Notes: generated by a model from the letters alone, not told the origin. Positions 47,213 to 62,581 are shown, counted from the stretch's first letter. The stretch: DNA of 64,000 nucleotides from Episyrphus balteatus (GCF_945859705.1 NC_079136.1:9465501-9529500); one strand, 5' to 3'. A program made the numbers and translations.

Positions 47213-50200
47213 CATGCTCGGGACATCTTCGTGACATCTTCGGGACATGCTCGGGACATCTTCGGGACTTCTTCGGGACATGCTCGGGACATCTTCGGGA
47301 CATCTTCGGGACATCTTCGGGACATGCTCGGGACATCTTCGGGACATCTTCGGGACATGCTCAGGACATCTTCAGGACATCTTCGGGACATCTTCGGGAC
47401 ATCTTCGGGATATGCTCGGGACATCTTCGGGACATGCTCGGGACATCTTCGGGATATCTTCGGGACATCTTCGGGACATATTCGGGACATCTTCGGGACA
47501 TCTTCGGGAAATGCTCGGGACATCTTCGGGACATCTTCGGGATATTTTCGGGACATCTTCGGGATATCTTCGGGACATGCTCGGGACATCTTCGGGACAT
47601 TCTCGGGACATGCTCGGGACATCTTCAGGACATCTTCGGGACATCTTCGGGACATCTTCGGGACATATTCGGGACATCTTCGGGACTTCTTCGGGACATC
47701 TTCGGGACATCTTCGGGACATCTTCGGGACATCTTCGGGACATGCTCGGGACATCTTCGGGATATCTTCGGGACATCTTCGGGACAGCTTTGGGACATCT
47801 TCGGGACCTCTTCGGGACATGCTCGGGACATCTTCGGGACATCTTCGGGACATCTTCGGGACATGCTCGGGACATCTCCGAGACATCTTCGGGATATCTT
47901 CGGGACATGCTCGGGACATCTTCGAGACATCTTCGGGACATGCTCGGGACATCTTTGGGATATCTTCGGGACATTACGGGACATCTTTGGGACATCTTCG
48001 AGACATGCTCGGGACATCTTAGGGACATCTTCGGGACATCTTCGGGATATCTTCGGGACATCTTCGGGACATCTTCGGGACATCTTCGGGACATGCTCGG
48101 GACATCTTCGGGACATGCTCGGGACATCTTCGGGACATCTTCGGGACTTCTTCGGGACATCTTCGGGACATCTTTGGGACATCTTCGAGACATGCTCGGG
48201 ACATCTTAGGGATATCTTCGGGACATCTTCGGGACATCTTCGGGACATCTTCGGGACATGCTCGGGACATCTTCGGGACATGCTCGGGACATCTTCGGGA
48301 CATCTTCGGGACATGCTCGGGACATCTTCGGGACATCTTCGGGAAATCTTCGGGACATATTCGGGACATCTTCGGGACATCTTCGGGACATCTTCGGGAC
48401 ATCTTCGGGACATCTTCGGGACATGCTCGGGACATCTTCGGGACATTCTCGGGACATGCTCGGGACATCTTCAGGACATCTTCTTGACATCTTCGGGACA
48501 TGCTCGGGACATATTCGGGACATGCTCGGGACATCTTCGGGACATCTTCGGGACATGCTCGGGACATCTTCGGGCCATCTTCGGGACATGCTCGGGACAT
48601 CTTCGGGATATCTTCGGGACATCTTCGGGACATGCTCGTCACATCTTCGGGACATCTTCGGGACATGCTCGCGACATCTTCGGGACATCTTCGGGACATG
48701 CTCGGGACATCTTCGAGACATCTTCGGGACATGCTCGGGACATCTTTGGGATATCTTCGGGACATCTTCGGGACATCTTTGGGACATCTTCGAGACATGC
48801 TCGGGACATCTTCGGGACATGCTCGGGAAATCTTCGGGACATCTTCGGGACATCTTCGGGACATCTTCGGGACATGCTCGGGACATCTTCGAGACATCTT
48901 CGGGACATGCTCGCGACATCTTCGGGACATCTTCAGGACATGCTCGGGATATCTTCGGGACATGATCGGGACATATTCGGGACATTCTCGGGACATGCTC
49001 GGGACATCTTCAGGACATCTTCTTAACATCTTCGGAACATCTTCGGGACATGCTCGGGAAATCTTCGGCACATGCTCGGGACATCTTCGGGATATCTTCG
49101 GGACATGCTCGGGACATCTTCGGGACATCTTCGGGACATCTTCGGGATATCTTCGGGACATCTTCGGGACATCTTCGGGACATGCTCGGGACATATTCGG
49201 GACATGCTCGGGATATGCTCGGGACATCTTCGGGACATCTTCGGGACATCGTCGGGACATGCTCGGGACATCTTCGGGATATCTTCTGGACATCTTCGGG
49301 ACATCTTCGGGACATCTTCGGGACATGCTCGGGACATCTTCGGGACATTCTCGGGACATGCTCGGGATATCTTCGGGACATGCTCGGGATATCTTCAGGA
49401 CATCTTCGGGACATCTTCGGGACATCTTCGGGACATGCTCGGGACATCTTCGGGATATCTTCGGGACATGCTCGGGACATCTTCGGGACATGCTCGGGAC
49501 ATCTTCGGGACATCTTCGGGACATCTTCGGGACCTCGTCGGGACATCTTCGGGACATCTTCGGGACATCTTCGGGACATCTTCGGGACATCTTCCGGACA
49601 TCTTCGGGACATCTTCCGGACATCTTCGGGACATCTTCGGGACATGCTCGGGACATCTTCGGGACATCTTCGGGACATCTTCGGGACATCTTCAGGACAT
49701 GCTCGGGACATCTTCGGGACATCTTCGGGACATCTTCGGGACATGCTCGGGACATGCTCGGGACATCTTCGGGACATCTTCGGGACATCTTCGGGACATC
49801 TTCGGGACATCTTCTGGTCATCTTCGGGACATCTTCGGGACATGCTCGGGACATCTTCGGGACATTCTCGGGACATGCTCGGGACATCTTCAGGACATCT
49901 TCGGGACATCTTCGGGACATCTTCGGGACATCTTCGGGACATCTTCGGGACATGCTCGGGACATCTTTGGGACATGCTCGAGACATCTTCCTGACATCTT
50001 CGGGACATGCTCGGGACATCTTCGGGACATCTTCGGGACATGCTCGGGACATCTTCGGGACATTCTCGGGACATGCTCGGGACATCTTCAGGACATCTTC
50101 GGGACATCTTCGGGACATCTTCGGGACATCTTCGGGTCATCTTCGGGACATCTTCGGGACATCTTCGGGACATGCTCGGGACATCTTTGGGACATGCTCG

Positions 50201-53200
50201 AGACATCTTCGGGACATCTTCGGGACATCTTCGGGACATCTTCGGGACTTCTTCGGGACATCTTCGGGACATGCTCGGGACATGCTCGGGACATCTTCGG
50301 GACATCTTCGGGACATCTTCGGGACAGCTTCCGGACATCTTCGGGACATCTTCCGGACATCTTCGGGATATCTTCGGGATATGCTCGGGACATCTTCGGG
50401 ACATCTTCGGGACATCTTCGGGACATGCTCGGGACATCTTCGGGATATCTTCGGGACATCTTCGGGACATCTTCGGGACATCTTCGGGACATGCTCGGGA
50501 CATCTTCGGGACATTCTCGGGCCATCTTCGGGACATCTTCGGGACATCTTCGGGACATGCTCGGGACATCTTCGGGATATCTTCGGGACATCTTCGGGAC
50601 ATCTTCGGGACATCTTCGGGACATGCTCGTGACATCTTCGGGACATTCTCGGGACATGCTCGGGATATCTTCGGGACATGCTCGGGATATCTTCAGGACA
50701 TCTTCGGGACATCTTCGGGACATGCTCGGGACATCTTCGGGACATCTTCGGGACATGCTCGGGACATCTTCGGGACATGCTCGGGACATCTTCGGGACAT
50801 CTTTGGGACATGCTCGGGACATCTTCGGGACATGCTCGTGACATCTTCGGGACATTCTCGGGACATGCTCGGGATATCTTCGGGACATGCTCGGGATATC
50901 TTCAGGACATCTTCGGGACATCTTCGGGACATGCTCGGGACATCTTCGGGACATCTTCGGGACATGCTCGGGACATCTTCGGGACATGCTCGGGACATCT
51001 TCGGGACATCTTCGGGACATCTTCGGGACATCTTCGGGACATCTTCGGGACATCTTCGGGACATCTTCGGGACATCTTCGGGACATCTTCGGAACATTCT
51101 CGGGACATGCTCGGGATATCTTCGGGACATGCTCGGGATATCTTCAGGACATCTTCGGGACATCTTCGGGACATGCTCGGGACATCTTCGGGACATGCTC
51201 GGGACATCTTCGGGACATTCTCGGGACATGCTCGGGACATCTTCAGGACATCTTCGGGACATCTTCGGGACATCTTCGGGACATCTTCGGGACATCTTCG
51301 GGACATCTTCGGGACATGCTCGGGACATCTTTGGGACATGCTCGAGACATCTTCCTGACATCTTCGGGACATGCTCGGGACATCTTCGGGACATCTTCGG
51401 GACATGCTCGGGACATCTTCGGGACATTCTCGGGACATGCTCGGGACATCTTCAGGACATCTTCGGGACATCTTCGGGACATCTTCGGGACATCTTCGGG
51501 TCATCTTCGGGACATCTTCGGGACATGCTCGGGACATCTTTGGGACATGCTCGAGACATCTTCGGGACATCTTCGGGACATCTTCGGGACATCTTCGGGA
51601 CTTCTTCGGGACATCTTCGGGACATGCTCGGGACATGCTCGGGACATCTTCGGGACATCTTCGGGACATCTTCGGGACATCTTCGGGACATCTTCGGGAC
51701 ATCTTCCGGACATCTTCGGGACATCTTCGGGATATGCTCGGGACATCTTCGGGACATCTTCGGGACATCTTCGGGACATGCTCGGGACATCTTCGGGATA
51801 TCTTCGGGACATCTTCGGGACATCTTCGGGACATCTTCGGGACATGCTCGGGACATCTTCGGGACATTCTCGGGCCATCTTCGGGACTTCTTCGGGACAT
51901 CTTCGGGACATGCTCGGGACATCTTCGGGATATCTTCGGGACATTTTCGGGACATCTTCGGGACATCTTCGGGACATGCTCGTGACATCTTCGGGACATT
52001 CTCGGGACATGCTCGGGATATCTTCGGGACATGCTCGGGATATCTTCAGGACATCTTCGGGACATCTTCGGGACATGCTCGGGACATCTTCGGGACATCT
52101 TCGGGACATGCTCGGGACATCTTCGGGACATGCTCGGGACATCTTCGGGACATCTTCGGGACATGCTCGGGACATCTTCGGGACATGCTCGTGACATCTT
52201 CGGGACATTCTCGGGACATGCTCGGGATATCTTCGGGACATGCTCGGGATATCTTCAGGACATCTTCGGGACATCTTCGGGACATGCTCGGGACATCTTC
52301 GGGACATCTTCGGGACATGCTCGGGACATCTTCGGGACATGCTCGGGACATCTTCGGGACATCTTCGGGACATCTTCGGGACATCTTCGGGACATCTTCG
52401 GGACATCTTCGGGACATCTTCGGGACATCTTCGGGACATCTTCGGAACATTCTCGGGACATGCTCGGGATATCTTCGGGACATGCTCGGGATATCTTTAG
52501 GACATCTTCGGGACATCTTCGGGACATGCTCGGGACATCTTCGGGACATCTTCGGGACATGCTCGGGACATCTTCGGGACATGCTCGGGACATCTTCGGG
52601 ACATCTTCGGGACATCTTCGGGACATCTTCGGGACATCTTCGGGACATGCTCGGGACATCTTCGGTAAATCTTCGGGACATCTTCGGGACATCTTCGGGA
52701 CATGCTCGGGACATGCTCGGGACATCTTCGGGACATCTTCGGGACATCTTCGGGAAATCTTCGGGACATCTTCGGGACATCTTCGGGACATCTTCGGGAC
52801 ATCTTCGGGACATGCTCGGGACATCTTCGGGACATTCTCGGGACATCTTCGGGATATCTTCAGGACATCTTCGGGACATCTTCGGGACATCTTCGGGACA
52901 TCTTCGGGACATCTTCGGGACATCTTCGGGACATCTTCGGGACATGCTCGGGACATCTTTGGGACATGCTCGAGACATCTTCGGGACATCTTCGGTAAAT
53001 CTTCGGGACATGCTCGGGACATCTTCGGGACATCTTCGGGACATGCTCGGGACATCTTCGGGACATTCTCGGGACATGCTCGGGACATCTTCAGGACATC
53101 TTCGGGACATCTTCGGGACATCTTCGGGACATCTTCGGGACCTCTTCGGGACATCTTCGGGACATCTTCGGGACATCTTCGGGACATGCTCGGGACATCT

Positions 53201-56200
53201 TCGGGACATCTTCGGGACATTTTCGGGACATGGTCGGGACATCTTCGGGACATCTTCGGGACATGCTCGGGACATCTTTGGGACATCTTCGGGACATCTT
53301 CGGGACATCTTCGGGACATCTTCGGGACATCTTCGGGACATCTTCGGGACATCTTCAGGACATCTTCGGGACATCTTCGGGACATCTTCGGGACATCTTC
53401 GGGACATCTTCGGGACATCTTCGGGACATGCTCGGGACATCTTCAGGACATCTTCGGGACATCTTCGGGACATCTTCGGGACATCTTCGGGACATCTTCG
53501 GGACATCTTCGGGACATCTTCAGGACATCTTCGGGACATCTTCGGGACATCTTCGGGACATCTTCGGGACATCTTCGGGACATCTTCGGGACATGCTCGG
53601 GACATGCTCGGGACATCTTCGGGACATCTTCGGGACATCTTCGGGACATCTTCGGGACATCTTCGGGACATCTTCGGGACATCTTCGGGACATGCTCGGG
53701 ACATCTTCGGGACATTCTCGGGACATGCTCGGGACATCTTCGGGACATCTTCGGGACATCTTCGGGACATCTTCGGGACATCTTCGGGACATGCTCGGGA
53801 CATCTTCGGGACATCTTCGGGACATTTTCGGGACATGGTCGGGACATCTTCGGGACATCTTCGGGACATGCTCGGGACATCTTTGGGACATGCTCGAGAC
53901 ATCTTCGGGACATCTTCGAGACATTTTCGGGACATGGTCGGGACATCTTCGGGACATCTTCGGGACATGCTCGGGACATCTTCAGGACATTCTCGGGACA
54001 TGCTCGGGACATCTTCAGGACATCTTCGGGACATCTTCGGGACATCTTCGGGACATCTTCGGGACATCTTCGGGACATGCTCGCGACATATTCGGGACAT
54101 TCTCAGGACATGCTCGGGACCACTTCGGGACATCTTCGGGACATCTTCGGGACATCTTCGGGACATCTTCGGGACATCTTCGGGATATCTTCGGGACATC
54201 TTCGGGACATGCTCGGGACATCTTTGGGACATGCTCGAGACATCTTCGGGACATCTTCGGGACATGCTCGGGACATCTTCGGGACATCTTCGGGACATGC
54301 TCGGGACATCTTCGGGACATTCTCGGGACATGCTCGGGACATCTTCAGGACATCTTCGGGACATCTTCGGGACATCTTCGGGACATCTTCGGGACATCTT
54401 CGGGACATGCTCGGGACATATTCGGGACATTCTCACGACATGCTCGGGACATCTTCGGGACATCTTCGGGACATCTTCGGGACATCTTCGGGACATCTTC
54501 GGGACATCTTCGGGACATGCTCGGGACATCTTCGGGACATCTTCGGGCCATGCTCGGGACATGCTCGGGACATCTTCGGGACATCTTCGGGACATGCTCG
54601 GGACATCTTCGAGACATCTTCGGGACATCTTCGGGACATCTTCGGGACATCTTCGGGACATGCTCGGGACATCTTTGGGACATGCTCGAGACATCTTCGG
54701 GACATCTTCGGTAAATCTTCGGGACATGCTCGGGACATCTTCGGGACATCTTCGGGACATGCTCGGGACATCTTCGGGACATTCTCGGGACATGCTCGGG
54801 ACATCTTCAGGACATCTTCGGGACATCTTCGGGACATCTTCGGGACATCTTCGGGACATCTTCGGGACCTCTTCGGGACATCTTCGGGATATGCTCGGGA
54901 CATCTTTGGGACATGCTCGAGACATCTTCGGGACATTCTCGGGACATGCTCGGGACATCTTCAGGACATCTTCGGGACATCTTCGGGACATCTTTGGGAT
55001 ATCTTCGGGACATCTTCGGGACATCTTCGGGACATCTTCGGGATATCTTTGGGACATCTTCGAGACATGCTCGGGACATCTTCGGGACATCTTCGGGATA
55101 TCTTCGGGTCATCTTCGGGATATCTTCGGGACATCTTCGGGACATGCTCGGGACATCTTCGGGACATCTTCGGGACATGCTCGGGACATCTTCGGGACAT
55201 CTTCGGGACATGCTCGGGACATCTTCGAGACATCTTCGGGACATCTTCGGGACATCTTCGGGACATGCTCGGGACATCTTCGAGACATCTTCGGGACATC
55301 TTCGGGACATCTTCGGGACATCTTCGGGACATCTTCGGGACATGCTCGGGACATCTTCGGGACATTCTCGGGACATGCTCGGGACATCTTCGGGACATCT
55401 TCGGGACATGCTCGGGACATCTTCGAGACATCTTCGGGACATCTTCGGGACATCTTCGGGACATCTTCGGGACATGCTCGGGACATCTTTGGGACATGCT
55501 CGAGACATCTTCGGGACATCTTCGGTAAATCTTCGGGACATGCTCGGGACATCTTCGGGACATCTTCGGGACATGCTCGGGACATCTTCGGGACATTCTC
55601 GGGACATGCTCGGGACATCTTCGGGACATCTTCGGGACATGCTCGGGACATCTTCGAGACATCTTCGGGACATCTTCGGGACATCTTCGGGACATCTTCG
55701 GGACATGCTCGGGACATCTTTGGGACATGCTCGAGACATCTTCGGGACATCTTCGGTAAATCTTCGGGACATGCTCGGGACATCTTCGGGACATCTTCGG
55801 GACATGCTCGGGACATCTTCGGGACATTCTCGGGACATGCTCGGGACATCTTCAGGACATCTTCGGGACATCTTCGGGACATCTTTGGGATATCTTCGGG
55901 ACATCTTCGGGACATCTTCGGGACATCTTCGGGATATCTTTGGGACATCTTCGAGACATGCTCGGGACATCTTCGGGACATCTTCGGGATATCTTCGGGT
56001 CATCTTCGGGATATCTTCGGGACATCTTCGGGACATGCTCGGGACATCTTCGGGACATCTTCGGGACATGCTCGGGACATCTTCGGGACATCTTCGGGAC
56101 ATGCTCGGGACATCTTCGGGACATCTTCGGGAAATCTTCGGGACATCTTCGGGACATCTTCGGGACATCTTCGGGACATCTTCGGGACATCTCTGGGACA

Positions 56201-58660
56201 TCTTCGGGACATCTTCGGGACATCTTCGGGACATCTTCGGGACATTCTCGGGACATGCTCGGGACATCTTCGGGAAATCTTCGGGACATCTTCGGGACAT
56301 CTTCGGGACATCTTCGGGACATGCTCGGGACATCTTCGGGACATTCTCGGGACATGCTCGGGACATCTTCAGGACATCTTCGGGACATCTTCGGGACATC
56401 TTCGGGACATCTTCGGGACATGCTCGGGACATATTCGGAACATTCTCAGGACATGCTCGGGACATCCTCGGGACATCTTCGGGACATCTTCGAGACATCT
56501 TCGGGACATGCTCGGGACATCTTTGGGATATCTTCGGGACATCTTCGGGACATCTTTGGGACATCTTCGAGACATGCTCGGGACATCTTCCTGACATCTT
56601 CGGGATATCTTCGGGTCATCTTCGGGACATCTTCGGGACATCTTCGGGACATCTTCGGGACATGCTCGGGACATCTTCGGGACATCTTCGGGACATGCTC
56701 GGGACATCTTCGGGACATCTTCGGGACATGCTCGGGACATCTTCGGGACATCTTCGGGAAATCTTCGGGACATCTTCGGGACATCTTCGGGACATCTTCG
56801 GGACATCTTCGGGACATCTTCGGGACATCTTCGGGACATCTTCGGGACATCTTCGGGACATGCTCGGGACATCTTCGGGACATCTTCGGGACATCTTCGG
56901 GACATTCTCGGGACATGTTCGGGACATCTTCGGGACATCTTCGGGAAATCTTCGGGACATCTTCGGGACATCTTCGGGACATCTTCGGGACATCTTCGGG
57001 ACATCTTCGGGACATCTTCGGGACATCTTCGGGACATCTTCGGGACATCTTCGGGACATGCTCGGGACATCTTCGGGAAATCTTCGGGACATCTTCGGGA
57101 CATCTTCGGGACATCTTCGGGACATGCTCGGGACATCTTCGGGACATTCTCGGGACATGCTCGGGACATCTTCAGGACATCTTCGGGACATCTTCGGGAC
57201 ATCTTCGGGACATCTTCGGGACATCTTCGGGACATCTTTGGTACATTTTCGAGACATGCTCGGGACATCTTCGGGACACCTTCGGGACATCTTCGGGACA
57301 TCTTCGGGACATCTTCGGGACATGCTCGGGACATCTTCGGGACATCTTCGGGACATGCTCGGGACATCTTCGGGACATCTTTGGGACATTTCCGGGAAAT
57401 CTTCGGGACATGCTAGGGACATCTTCGGGACATCTTCGGGACATTTTCGGGACATCTTCGGGACATGCTCGGGACATCTTCGGGACATGCTCGGGACATC
57501 TTCGGGATATCTTCGGGATATCTTCGGGACATCTTCGGGACATCTTCGGAACATCTTCGGGACATCTTTGGGACATCTTCGGGACATGCTCGGGACATCT
57601 TCGGGAAATCTTGGGGACATCTTCGGGACATCTTGGGGACATCTTCGGGACATCTTCGGGACATGCTCGGGACATCTTCGGGACATCTTCGGGACATCTT
57701 CGGGACATCTTCGGGACATGCTCGGGACATCTTCGGGACATCTTCGTTACATCTTCGGGACATGTTCGGGACATCTTCGGGACATCTTCGGGACATCTCC
57801 GGGACATCTTCGGGACATGCTCTGGACATCTTCCGGACATCTTCGGGACATTTTCGGGACCTCTTCGGGACATCTTCGCGACATCTTCGGGACATCTTCG
57901 GGACATTCTCGGGACATGCTCGGGACATCTTCGAGACATCTTCGGGACATCTTCGGGACATGCTCGGGACATCTTCGGGACATGCTCGATATATCTTCGG
58001 GACATCTTCGGGACATCTTCGGGACATCTTTGGGACATCTTCGGGACATGCTCGGGACATCTTCGGGACATGCTCAGGACATCTTCGGGACATCTTCGGG
58101 ACATCTTCGGGACATCTTCGGGACATCTTCGGGACATCTTCGGGACATCTTCGGGACATGCTCGGGACATCTTTGGGACAGCTTCGGGATATCTTCGGGA
58201 CATCTTCGGGACATCTTCGGGACATGCTCGGGACATCTTCATGACATCTTCGGGACATGCTCGGGACATCTTCGGGACATCTTCGGGACATCTTCGGGAC
58301 ATGCTCGGGACATCTTCGGGACATCTTCGGGACATTTTCGGGACCTCTTCGGGACATCTTCGCGACATCTTCGGGACATCTTCGGGACAGGCTCGAGACA
58401 TCTTCGGGACATCTTCGGAAAATCTTCGGGACATCTTCGGGACATCTTCGGGACATCCTCGGGACATCTTCGGGACATGCTCGGGACATCTTCGGGATAT
58501 CTTCGGGACATCTTCGGGACAAGCTCGGCACATCTTCGGGACATGCTCTTGACATCTTTTCGGACATGCTCGGGTTATGTTCGGGACATCTTTGGGACAT
58601 GCTCGGGACATCTTCGACACGCTCGTGACATCTTCGGGACATTTTAGGACATTCTCGGGG
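47213..58660. repeat. 11-bp minisatellite, main block (~11.4 kb, ~1040 units)
   Basis: Tandem units of 11 bp in two main variants, CATCTTCGGGA and CATGCTCGGGA, plus rarer point variants (CATCTTTGGGA, TATCTTCGGGA, CATTCTCGGGA, CATCTTCAGGA). Three units make 33 bp, so all three frames of each strand encode the same 11-residue repeat (HLRDIFGTSSG on +, SRRCPEDVPKM on -) without stops. This explains reading frames up to 2195 codons on both strands at once. Rare variants recur at distances that are multiples of 11: CGTGA at 50621, 50830, 51974 and 52183; GGTAAAT at 52661, 52991, 54707, 55521 and 55752. Its GC content is far above the surroundings. The distal edge (58500-58660) is more degenerate. 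Confidence 0.97.
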
Positions 58661-61254
58661 AAAAGAATTTATCCTGTGAAAAATGCGACTTCACATATTT
58701 TGACTTATTTCCTGGGTTAAATCCCATTAAATGTTTTAAATCTATTTTATATTTTTTTTTGAAGAATTTTTCGATTTTCGCTTTTTTCTTTCCTCGTACT
58801 CTGTTTTTTATTATTTTTACCTATTTAAAATTTGCATAGAAATATTTGTTGAAAATACGTGAAACCATACGTAAGACTTATATGAAGTTCACTTTTAGTT
58901 GTATTTTAATAAAGTACGATTTCTACCCTTTTATTTATCAATACGGTAGCATTTTAAATGTTGAACCACATTCATCAATTAAATGAACTGAAAATAACTA
59001 CCTATACCTACTAAATTGATTCAATGAAGCAATCATATTATACATACATACATGCATATGCCACGTTATAAATAAATAAATAAAATGGAAAAAAAGACAA
59101 CAATTTTATTTAATACCAAGACAAACGGATTTCCGTCTACCATTTGGGGCGGACATTTTTTAACATTTCAAAAGCAAATATAGTGTTTGTCACTGTAATG
59201 CAATTTTTATGTATCCAGAAATTCACATTTCAAATATAATTGTCCAGATGTCATTTTTCATTATTGCATAAGCCCTTTAACCTTTCAAATGAAGATATAC
59301 ATAAATACAAATACAAATTGCAAAAGGTTGGTTATTTAGGATTATTTTGCTTGTGTTTCTACCAATTTTGTAAAAAAAAAATACCTAAGTGCTCACAAGT
59401 CAGTACTTAACCAGAGAAAAACCTCAAAACTTTTTAAATTTAAAATTTATGTATTTTTTAAATTCATAAGCATATGTGTGTCATTCCAATATTTGCATGC
59501 AGAATATCTTGAAAAAAAAGTCCTTTCCCCTTCAGAACTTTTTTTTTCTTCGAACAAAAAAAAAATAATGATTGGTCATTCACTGAAAACTATGCATCAA
59601 CTTATTCAGAAAAAAAAATTTCTTCTATCAATATAACATTTGCTGTCGATGGACGTACCTACCACAATTTTTCAAACCACATTTTATTCAGAAAATAAGA
59701 ACATTACCCAACCCATAAAGTACTCCATTCTCTATGTATGTATGCATTTTTCTGTTTATCAGCCAGGTATATCTAACCCAACTATAAAAATAAAAATTAA
59801 CTTTCTCTCCCTGCAACATTCACACACCGCGCGCACAGAACACATCACCACACAGTCCAGCACCATCAGTAGGTACCTACTCCATATACATTCTTTTTTG
59901 GGGCGAACACACAGCACAGTAGAATACACAGAGTATAGAGTGCAAGTGCAGCACTCCCCCATCACCACACAAATATCATAAATATCCACGGCTCTCCTCG
60001 AAATGTATACCAAACAGAGGTTCTTGAACTTTTGGCCGCTTTTCTCGCTGGCTTACACACAAACACACACCCAATATACACACAGCAACATACAGGAGAG
60101 AAGACCTTTCTGCATGCACATTTCCACATTTTCACTTCCAACACTTCACCCCTATTGTATGTAATAATCTACTTCTTTTTTTTTTTTCTACCCTTAGTAC
60201 CGTCGGCCGTCCTCGTCGTCGTTGTAGTCGTATAGTTCGTGCAAACAACAACGAACAAATTGCTATGCCACCCATCAAATAAAAATATAACCCCCCAATT
60301 GATATGGTGTCTCTGTCTATATAGAATAAAAGAGTATATCCTGTCCCAGAATATAGGCCAAACTGAAAATAGAGAGAGCTTTTACACAACAGCGCGCATT
60401 CTTCAATGGGCTGCAACTTTGTGACAGTGCTGGAATTCGCAGATTTGGTGCCCTATGAGGCTTTCTTTTTACCTCTTTTTTCCAATCACAAAATTAAAAA
60501 TTAATTAAAGCTTATCTAGACTTTTACCAGTCTCCTTCTTTCATTACCCCAAATTGTTTTCAAATGAAAAAAAAGGTTACGCATACACCCCAGTGACCGT
60601 TTATTTTTAAATTCGTAATTGCCTGCTTCGACCGCAAAAAAAAAACAATTTCAATAAAATTTGTGTATAATGAGTTTTAAAATGCATTTGTTTTGGTTTA
60701 TATACACTAAGCAACCAGAAACTCGTTGTCATTTCGGATAAAAACTTATTTAATTTTACAAGATGAAAAAATCAAATCAAAAATCAATAAAAGAATTTTA
60801 AAGGTTGATGTTAACTGTCTCTTTATCAAGTATAAATTTAAATAATATCCTTTAAATTCGAAGCAAAAATTTTTTTGGAAAAAGAATTATGCAGTCAAAA
60901 AGATGGTTTTTGAGAAAAAATAAGTATAAGCCGGTTCTCATCAACGAAAAATAAAGAAGAATGTTGACAAACCATTACAAAAAATAGAAAAGCTACAAAT
61001 AAAACTTTGAACTTTTTGAACTGTTTTTTAATTTTTGAATTTCTCGTTAGCTACTAAGCCGATTTCAGCTTAAATTTTTATACGGAAACGTTATATAGTA
61101 ACCGTAACATAAATATTTTCCAAATTTTCAAAATAAACATTTTTGAATTTTTAAAAAATTAAAATTTCGTTTTGTGGATCTTAAACGGTGTTTAAGTATT
61201 TATAAAAATAGATTTTATATATTTCTACTTTACTTATAAAGTTCTTTTAAAATA
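58661..61254. other. AT-rich gene-free region
   Basis: No exon recognised. The part at 59800-60240 differs from its surroundings: it is richer in GC and in CACA motifs (ACACACCGCGCGCACAG, TACACACAAACACAC) and holds GTCGGCCGTCCTCGTCGTCG near 60200. It might be a promoter or untranslated first exon of a gene outside the window, but nothing proves it. The ORFs of 60-113 codons here overlap on both strands and look like chance. Confidence 0.4.
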
Positions 61255-62527
61255 AAATGCAAGACTGGGTCGCACGTACTTTTTCTTGCAGTCCAAAGCA
61301 CTTTTATGTTAGTTAGCTTGTACATAACAAGAGCTGCCTCTATATAAAATTTAAAGAATTTTGCTTGATGTAGGGGAAGAGCCGACATTTAGACCATTTG
61401 TTATTTGACTTTTTTGAGAAAGAATAAAAATGCAGTTTTATTGCCATTGCTTTAAGTATTACGTATACAAAGTTTAATCAAAATCGTTAGAGCCGTTTTC
61501 GAGAAATTCGCAATATCGTATTTTTTTTTGTATGGGAGGTATACGTTCTAAACGAGATATAAAAAAAAACAACTTTCGAAATTCTATAAAAATCAACTGT
61601 ACCAAATTTGAATAAAATCCGACCACCCATTTAGGCAGTGGAAATGTGTACAGATGGACGCACAGACGCACAGTGCGGCGACCAGTGGAAAAAAAGTCAA
61701 AAAATTTGATCTTCTAAAACGGGTTTTGAAAAATGCAATATTATAGCCAGACTTCTAACTAGATGAACTGTAAAGTTTTTGTTTGTAAAATGCACCTACA
61801 GCAAGCTATACAACCTCTTAAAGGTAACATGTCAAAAGTAGGCCATTTAGTGATGATCTACGAAGCGCTGCACCGCGGAGTTAAATTGCTCCAAATAAAC
61901 CGGTTTTTAATTGGATACTCTTAAGAAAAGTAAGCTTAACATATTTTATTGGTTTTTTTTGCACTCGAAAGCCTTCGATCGTTTCAAAATTGGTTAAGTA
62001 ACGGTTTATTTCTCCCAAAAACAGCTTATTTTCAAACTTCAGCATCATTTTTGATTCACGTGCATTCATCAAAAAAGTTAAAAGGTTATAAAGTGGGAAA
62101 TACGACCTTTCCAAAAAGGTATCGTTCATCCGCGTCCACCCGCGCGGCGTCCCTGCTGGCTATCACTGTTTGTTTCAAGCCTTTTTACACACAATTTGTA
62201 TGAAAAACGCACTTTTTGAGTTATAAAAATAACAATCCTTAGTGTACTTATGTGACAAAAACTTATAACCGAAATACAAAATGTTTTTATACACTACTTA
62301 CTTGCCATGAGACTAAAAAATAATGTTAAAAGAAAAGATCATAAAAATCAGGCTGTTTTGAATTTTTTCCATACTTTGCACTGAATCAACGCACTGTGAG
62401 ACGCACCGACGGAATTGCGAGACCCACTTTTTCAGAATTCTCCATCATCGTAATGTTGGTTTTGATTAAAACCTCAATTTTTTTTTTTCGACACGAAACC
62501 AATACTTGCCCTATAGAGCAAGTAAAA
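61255..62527 (-). repeat. Dispersed repeat family A-related copy, reverse orientation, diverged
   Basis: On the minus strand it starts TACTTGCTCTATAGGGCAAG near 62527 and ends near 61255 with the GTACGTGCGACCCAGTCTTGC-type terminus. The internal mark ATTACGATGATGGAGAATTC at 62437-62456 is kept. The middle (61300-62390) is poorly conserved and longer than in other copies, so an insertion is likely. Confidence 0.5.
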
Positions 62528-62581
62528 ATCAAATTATAATAATTTAATACCTAATTTTATTTTTTTCATAAAAATTTTAAA

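Noticed and set aside
47434..58647. Very long ORFs (up to 2195 codons) on both strands rich in GTSSGHLRDIF or MSRRCPEDVPK
   Set aside because: They are a by-product of the 11-bp unit: 33 bp equals three units and contains no stop in any frame, so all six frames are open. Units vary without regard to codons, and there is no start context, intron structure or domain.
45657..58660. CRISPR-like repeat array
   Set aside because: The units are 11 bp, directly contiguous and without spacers, in a eukaryotic genome.
59640..60416. ORFs of 84-113 codons at the right end
   Set aside because: They overlap on both strands, lack motifs, and contain simple CACA-derived composition.
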